A stretch of DNA of 64,000 bases, from the NCBI RefSeq assembly GCF_020707215.1, contig NZ_JAJFET010000001.1, positions 806,001 through 870,000 of the forward strand. The letters are read 5' to 3'. Positions 59,578 to 64,000 of this stretch are shown here, in pieces. A program made the position numbers and the translations under genes. Below the pieces are notes generated by a model. The model did no database searches. It saw only the letters and a list, made by a program, of their open reading frames with translations, and was not told the origin of the DNA. Source of the stretch: Sphingomonas sp. PL-96 (GTDB lineage: Bacteria > Pseudomonadota > Alphaproteobacteria > Sphingomonadales > Sphingomonadaceae). The number at the start of each line of letters is the position of its first letter. The stretch's first letter is position 1.

Positions 59578-59838
59578 ATGCGCTGGCAGTCGGCATTGGC
59601 GATTTACCTGCTGTTCTGGGTGCTCAGCGCATTTCTCGTTCTTCCCTTCGGCATGCGGACGGCCGAGGAGGTGGGCCAGCCCCATGTCCCCGGCCAGGCC
59701 GAAAGCGCGCCGGCGCAGTTCGCCGCGGGCAAGGTCGCGCTGCGCACCACGCTGGTCTCGGTGGTCCTCTTCGGCGCCTTCTACCTAAACTATCTCTACG
59801 GCTGGGTTACCCCGGAGAAGCTCGACTTCTTCAACTGA
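59578..59838 (+). CDS. DUF1467 family membrane protein
   Basis: An 86-residue protein with two transmembrane helices (about 8-25 and 58-76) and the DUF1467 pattern AIYLLFWVLSAFLVLPFGMR at the first helix. The family is alphaproteobacterial, usually next to rnj, and without known function. It begins five bases after the rnj stop and is likely the last gene of the operon. Confidence 0.9.
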   Translation: MRWQSALAIYLLFWVLSAFLVLPFGMRTAEEVGQPHVPGQAESAPAQFAAGKVALRTTLVSVVLFGAFYLNYLYGWVTPEKLDFFN

Positions 59839-59965
59839 GCGGCGGGCGCGCTTCCGCTTGCCTCGTCCGGGCACACCGCCCGGCCCTTTGCTTCCGCCGC
59901 TTTGACCATTCAATCCTGGACGCAGGGGCTTGCCACCTAGCCGCCTGCCATTGGATGATCGCGTC

Positions 59966-61222
59966 ATGTTCCAACGGCACGCGCTCACTCCGCTGACAGT
60001 CTTGCTGCTGCTCTTCGCCCCTGGGGCGCGCGCGCAGCAGGGGGCTCCACCTGCGTCATTCGATGCAGCCGCCGCATGGTCCGCCTTCGAAGCCCTGCTG
60101 CAGGAGCGATACGGCTATTTTGACCGACCCGGCGTGGACGGCAATGCCATCCTATCGGCCTTTGCCGAGCGTGCGCGGTTGGCCCACACCGACCAAGACT
60201 TCATCGATACCCTCCAGTTGGTGTCGCACAACTTCGCGGACCCGCACTTTGTCGTTGGCCCGCTCGATCTTGAAGATTGGGCGGTCATCCCAACCGCCTC
60301 GGACCTGTTCGGAAGCCATGAGGGCACGACCTTCCGGATCGAGGAGGTCCGTTGCGAGAGCGACGCGCTGGCCAAGGGCGTGCGGCCGGGGATGGTTGTG
60401 CGGACGTTGGACGGCCGATCGCCGCGTGCTGCGGTAGAGGCAATCACGGGCCGCGCCTTTACATCACTTACCCCGGCGCAGATCGATTTCGCCTTCAACG
60501 TCGCGCTCGCCGGACATCGTCGGCGTCCGCGCACGCTGGAGCTTGTCGACGGGGGTCACCGTCGCGCCGTTGCGCTGGCTGCCACCTCCGATCAGGCGAA
60601 GCGGGTCCAGGACGGTCCGCTGTTGAGCGTCGAGCGGCAGGGCTCGCTCGGTATCCTGCGCATCCACAATGCGCTGGGCAACCAGGCGCTGATCCCCGAG
60701 TTCGCAAAGGCCCTGGCGAGCGTCGCCGACACCCGCACGCTTCTGATCGACCTGCGCAACACCCCAAGCGGCGGCAACACCAGCGTCGCGCGCGGCATCC
60801 TCGGCCACTTCGTCGACCACGAGCGGCCCTATCAGGTCCATGTCGTCCCCTATGAGTCGCGGGTGCTCGGCCCGCCACGCCGCTTCGTCGAATATGTCGC
60901 GCCGTTCGGCGCGCGCTATTCGGGCAAGGTCTATGTCGCCGGGGGCCGCTGGACCGGCAGCATGGGAGAAGGGCTGATGATCGGCTTCGACGCGATCGGC
61001 GCCACTACCGTCGGCAGCGAATTGGGCGATCTGCTCGGCGGGTTGAGCAACGAGACGATCGAGGGTTCGGCGGCCAGGATCGATCTCGGCACCGAACAGC
61101 TGTTCACGGTCGACGGCCTCCCGCGCGAAGCCTATCGCCCCCACCTGTACCTCCCGCGCGCCGAGCGGAACGGCAGCCACGATCCGGTGCTGGCCGCGAT
61201 CGGCGCTCAGCCAGGGTCGTAG
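59966..61222 (+). CDS. S41-family peptidase-like secreted protein
   Basis: A 418-residue exported protein with signal MFQRHALTPLTVLLLLFAPG, cut near ARA/Q. The N-terminal helical part (about 30-110) resembles the tricorn-like S41 prodomain; a small PDZ-like piece with ALAKGVRPGMVVRTLDGRSP follows, then the S41 core with LGILRIHNAL and LLIDLRNTPSGGNT. A Ser (about 332) in WTGSMGEGLMIG is at the nucleophile position. The Lys expected a few residues later is not obvious, so activity is uncertain. I choose the ATG at 59966. It is not in the nuo operon. Confidence 0.78.
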   Translation: MFQRHALTPLTVLLLLFAPGARAQQGAPPASFDAAAAWSAFEALLQERYGYFDRPGVDGNAILSAFAERARLAHTDQDFIDTLQLVSHNFADPHFVVGPLDLEDWAVIPTASDLFGSHEGTTFRIEEVRCESDALAKGVRPGMVVRTLDGRSPRAAVEAITGRAFTSLTPAQIDFAFNVALAGHRRRPRTLELVDGGHRRAVALAATSDQAKRVQDGPLLSVERQGSLGILRIHNALGNQALIPEFAKALASVADTRTLLIDLRNTPSGGNTSVARGILGHFVDHERPYQVHVVPYESRVLGPPRRFVEYVAPFGARYSGKVYVAGGRWTGSMGEGLMIGFDAIGATTVGSELGDLLGGLSNETIEGSAARIDLGTEQLFTVDGLPREAYRPHLYLPRAERNGSHDPVLAAIGAQPGS

Positions 61223-61292
61223 CCTCCCGCACTCGGGGAGAGCTGCTGAACCGCACGTCTTCGGCTTCGGGCGGGGATGCTGCGCGTACTCC

Positions 61293-62957
61293 CTAGCCGC
61301 GCTCTGCCTGTGCATCGAGCTCTCGCACCAGCGCGTCGAACGCGTCGTCGGCGACCGGCTCGAAGGCTGCGTCCAGCATGGTGCCGACCGCTTCCTGTGC
61401 CACTTGCGGCGAGCGGGTGTCGCGATGCCGCTCGAACAGCGCCTCTACGAGGAAGCGGGTGCCCTCCCGCGACTTGATCAGCGCGTCGGCCGGGAAGGCG
61501 AGGGCCTGCCGCACGCCCGCCACCGAAGAGGCGTTGCGCAGGTTGTAGCGTGCCGTCTCGACGATGTGGTGGATCACCTGACGGCCTTCGACCGAACCCG
61601 GCTCGGTCACGGTGGTCAGCCGGTGCAGCGCGTACAGGCCGATCGCAGCGGAGAGCAGGAAGAAAAACTCCCAGTGCGAGATGTTGATGCCGAACAGCTC
61701 GGCGGTGCCACTGGGCGAGGTCCAGTCGAGCGACAGCGTCAGCTGCCGTCGCGCGAAGAACTCGGTCAGCCGCCCGCCGACGATCGGCGCGCAGCCCGAC
61801 GCCAGCGCGCCCACCAGCGCGTTGGTGGCCATGTAGCTGGTGGCGGTGCCCGTCGGGCTGAGCTTGATGACGATATTGCCTGCTGCCAGCCCCACCCCGG
61901 CACCGGCTGCGCCCATCACCAGGTGGAGGATCAGCAGATAGGCCTGACGGGCATGGGTGGTGTCGAACTCGTCGGCGAACGCCATGCCGACGATGCACAA
62001 GAGGAACAGCGGCGACGCCACGCCCAGCACCGACTTGTTGGTGAACCGGTCCGACAGGCTCCCCCAGCCGCGCACCACCGCGGCATTGGCAAGCTGGCTC
62101 ACCACCGTCAGCACCAGCACGAAGCCGACTGAAAAGCCCAGCACGCGCACGAAATAGACGGTGAAGAAGGGAGTCGCGAGGTTTACCGCGAACTGCCAGC
62201 TCGCGAGGTAGCGGAGCACCGAACGGAAATTGCGGTCCCGCAGCGGGCGGACCAGCAGCCGGCGCAGCGATGGGCGGCCGCGGCGCTTTGCCATCATTGG
62301 TTCCGGCACCCGCGCAAGGGAAGCAGTGCTGAACAGCCCGAACACGAAGCCAAGCAGGTACAGCGTCACATAGACGCGGTCCCCGCCTGCGTCGGATTGC
62401 CCCGTATCGCCAAGCGCAAAGGCCGCCAACAGCGTCGCCACCGCGCCTACCACGGTTCCGTAGAGGTTGCGCCGGGCAAAGAAGGCACCCAGCCTTCCTT
62501 CAGGCAGCAGGTCCCGCATCCAGCTGTTCCAACTGCACGCGCCTACCGCGTTCAGCCCATAGTGGAGCAGGGCGGCCGCGATCAGCACCCCGACGGCGAC
62601 GCTGTGGTTCGGGATCAGCGGGACCATGGCATAGACGGGCAGGGCGAGCCGGGCGCCGAACACGCAGGCGACGGAGATCAGCCGCCGGCGGCGGATCCGC
62701 TCGACCAGGGTCACCGCAGGCGCCTGAAGCATCTGTGTCAGCAGCGGAATTGCCGCGATCAGACCGATTTCTACCTGGCTGGCGCCGATGTGCAGCGCCA
62801 GCGCAAGCAGCACCACCCCACTGTTGAGCGCACCGATCGCGGTCGCGAACGCGGCATCGATCAGCAGGAACCGAAGGCCGCGTTCGCGTTCTTCGGGCGT
62901 GATCGTGGCCTGGGGAGCAAGGAAGTTCGGCAGCACCGCAACATGCATCGGCAACAT
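61293..62957 (-). CDS. MFS transporter
   Basis: A 554-residue permease with about 12 transmembrane segments (for example LLIDAAFATAIGALNSGVVL, then VGFVLVLTVVSQLANAAVV) and an extended cytosolic C-terminus of about 100 residues with Arg/Glu-rich helices. The central loop has RVPEPMMAKRRGRPSLRRLL. Substrate unknown. The N-terminus is uncertain: MLPMHVAVLPNF (62957), MHVAVLP (62948) and a longer frame up to 63152 are possible, none with a good Shine-Dalgarno. It converges with the S41-like gene. Confidence 0.85.
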   Translation of the reverse strand: MLPMHVAVLPNFLAPQATITPEERERGLRFLLIDAAFATAIGALNSGVVLLALALHIGASQVEIGLIAAIPLLTQMLQAPAVTLVERIRRRRLISVACVFGARLALPVYAMVPLIPNHSVAVGVLIAAALLHYGLNAVGACSWNSWMRDLLPEGRLGAFFARRNLYGTVVGAVATLLAAFALGDTGQSDAGGDRVYVTLYLLGFVFGLFSTASLARVPEPMMAKRRGRPSLRRLLVRPLRDRNFRSVLRYLASWQFAVNLATPFFTVYFVRVLGFSVGFVLVLTVVSQLANAAVVRGWGSLSDRFTNKSVLGVASPLFLLCIVGMAFADEFDTTHARQAYLLILHLVMGAAGAGVGLAAGNIVIKLSPTGTATSYMATNALVGALASGCAPIVGGRLTEFFARRQLTLSLDWTSPSGTAELFGINISHWEFFFLLSAAIGLYALHRLTTVTEPGSVEGRQVIHHIVETARYNLRNASSVAGVRQALAFPADALIKSREGTRFLVEALFERHRDTRSPQVAQEAVGTMLDAAFEPVADDAFDALVRELDAQAERG

Positions 62958-63278
62958 CCATCCGCTGGCGAATCTACCTACAGCGGCGGAGGGGAGCAGA
63001 AGTTGCATCGTGGGCGGTCGATCTGTTCGGCGCTCCTGCAACTGCGCCCGATTTTGCAGGACGGTCTTTTGCTGCTCGACGCTTCCACCGGTAACGGATC
63101 CGCGCAGGCAGGGCGCGGCGGTGCGTATCCGACCGGGCTGCAGACCGTTCACCGGATGGCCAGGAATGGTGGAAGGCGGACGCTCGTGTGATACGGTCTG
63201 GACGTGGTCGAACCATCGCTTTTTTCAGGCCAGCCGCTCCGGCGACGGACATGGCTTCGGCAGCGGCTGCCATTTTGG
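62958..63278. other. spacer without recognised gene
   Basis: About 320 bases between the MFS start and a small Cys protein gene. The minus-strand MFS frame remains open through 63152, so part of this may be N-terminal coding sequence. Short runs such as TTTTTTC near 63220 are visible, but no promoter, terminator or repeat that I can support. Confidence 0.4.
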
Positions 63279-63413
63279 ATGCTGCGCTTCGCTCCCAAAG
63301 GCGTCGATTGCGAGGCCGCTGGCGGAAGGCACGAGTGGTATAATCATGATGGCGTGCGATCCGCCTGCTATCACTGCAAGGTCGTGATCAGCGGTCGCTA
63401 CTGGTCGGACTAA
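63279..63413 (+). CDS. small Cys/His protein, possibly zinc binding
   Basis: A 44-residue protein starting MLRFAPKGVDCEAAGG and ending in HEWYNHDGVRSACYHCKVV. Three Cys and two His in short range suggest a zinc-ribbon-like knuckle. The frame is open upstream to a GTG at 63204, giving 69 residues, but the upstream part is Arg-rich and unlike the rest. There is no clear Shine-Dalgarno. Short proteins with a similar HEW...CYHC end occur in sphingomonads as hypothetical proteins, as far as I recall. Confidence 0.5.
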   Translation: MLRFAPKGVDCEAAGGRHEWYNHDGVRSACYHCKVVISGRYWSD

Positions 63414-63489
63414 CGTCCGCAATCGGGCGAAAGCAGGCGTTCCCCCCCCCGAAGTGTCCACCACCCCGTTTCCCGCCATTTTCCGCCGA

Positions 63490-64000
63490 TCAGCCGCGCA
63501 GCCGCTCGATCGCCTGGGCGAGCGCCACATAGAGCTTACCCATGTCGGACGAGAGCAGCGTCACGCCCAGCGGTGAGCCGTCGCGGAGCGTCAGGATCTG
63601 GCGCAGCATCGATTCGAAGTCGTGGATGTAGCGGTTGACCTGATCGCGGAACGGCGCGTCCTCGTCATAGAGCTGGGCGATCTCGCGCGCCTGGGCGGTG
63701 TCGATCAGCTTCACCGCGCGCCGGGTGAAGACGCCGCGGTCGCCCTTCAGATAGGCGGCCCAGGCAGCGTCCGTCACCTCCTGCGAGAATGCGCGGGTGA
63801 TGTCGATCGAAGCCGAATGCATGGCTTCGATCAGTAACGACACTCGGCGGGCGAGGGTGTCGGTATCGGACGCCTCGCGCTCGGCTGCATGTTCGGCGAG
63901 CCGTGCCTCCATCGCCGTGCGGGTCTCCGCAATCTGCGCCAGCTGCTGTGCCAGCCGGTCGGACGCGCGGTGGGCGGTCTCCACCGCCTGAGTCGCGGCC
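63490..64000 (-). CDS. coiled-coil hypothetical protein, N-terminus beyond window
   Basis: The last 170 codons of a helical protein whose frame stays open to the right edge. The visible part begins with Ala/Glu/Arg-rich coiled coil (RLAQQLAQIAETRTAMEARL) and continues with a compact end containing WAAYLKGDRGVFTRRAVKLI, YDEDAPFRDQVNRYIHDFE and LLSSDMGKLYVALAQAIERL. I recognise no function. A GTG at 63984 could be a start but the frame upstream looks equally protein-like. It has no terminator; a run of nine C lies 40 bases beyond its stop. Confidence 0.8.
   Translation of the reverse strand, partial: AATQAVETAHRASDRLAQQLAQIAETRTAMEARLAEHAAEREASDTDTLARRVSLLIEAMHSASIDITRAFSQEVTDAAWAAYLKGDRGVFTRRAVKLIDTAQAREIAQLYDEDAPFRDQVNRYIHDFESMLRQILTLRDGSPLGVTLLSSDMGKLYVALAQAIERLRG

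Noticed and set aside
63441..63488. Run of nine C and TTTCCCGCCATTTTCCGCC, resembling an MraZ-type box
   Set aside because: Only partial similarity, located after a gene end rather than before a cell-division cluster.

Overview
The window is a GC-rich (roughly two-thirds G+C by eye) alphaproteobacterial chromosome segment, most likely from Sphingomonas or a close relative in the Sphingomonadaceae. The evidence is the gene content: large TonB-dependent receptors, a 14-gene nuo operon followed by birA, coaX, RNase J and DUF1467, small DUF3297 and DUF2842 proteins, a vgr-related zincin, and a class I fumarase. I see no prophage, integrase, transposase or CRISPR array. It reads as a mostly vertically inherited core region with short accessory intergenic pieces.

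Layout. 1-3.0 kb: end of an MFS transporter, a decayed VOC/glyoxalase remnant, and a membrane protein paired with TelA, all minus strand. 3.1-6.4 kb: typA, a secreted Tyr/Arg-rich protein and DUF3297, each followed by an intrinsic terminator, then a repeat-rich spacer. 6.4-10.9 kb: a LytS/LytTR-type two-component pair and a TonB-dependent receptor. 11-20.3 kb: ligA, fumarase, an autoregulated HTH/membrane-protein pair, threonine aldolase behind a long structured leader, ferredoxin-NADP reductase and uvrB. 20.5-29.3 kb: a second large receptor, a HAD phosphatase, two tandemly duplicated lipoproteins, a mini-gene with an exceptionally strong ribosome binding site, an AI-2E family permease, two tandem tRNA-Asp genes, then DUF2842, 5-formyl-THF cyclo-ligase, 6S RNA, zapA and a coiled-coil protein. 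29.4-36.6 kb: central carbon metabolism (tkt, gap, a MOSC protein, pgk, class I fructose-bisphosphate aldolase). 36.7-41 kb: DUF72, thiE, an M23 peptidase, efp, a small secreted protein and an inositol-monophosphatase family protein. 41.2-59.8 kb: nuoA-N plus birA, coaX, rnj and DUF1467 in one long tightly coupled operon. 59.9-64 kb: an S41-like protein, a second MFS transporter, a small Cys protein and a truncated coiled-coil protein.

The nuo operon encodes the complete proton-pumping NADH dehydrogenase. Nearly every junction has an overlapping stop/start, and three small extra ORFs (E/F, I/J and L/M junctions) are threaded into that overlap chain. The coupling appears to run on into birA through a CTG codon. 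The glycolytic cluster likewise has a MOSC-domain gene overlapping gap and pgk.

The strongest candidates for undescribed biology are: (1) the roughly 123-nt multi-branched leader RNA upstream of threonine aldolase, with its own promoter-like boxes and a competing hairpin; (2) the mini-gene at 25.58-25.86 kb, with a long palindrome, a near-complete anti-16S Shine-Dalgarno, an 18-codon ORF with atypical codons, and a terminator; (3) the micro-ORFs bridging nuoI/nuoJ and nuoL/nuoM; and (4) a dispersed composite palindrome family present in eight places. All assignments are from reading the sequence; no database searches were run.
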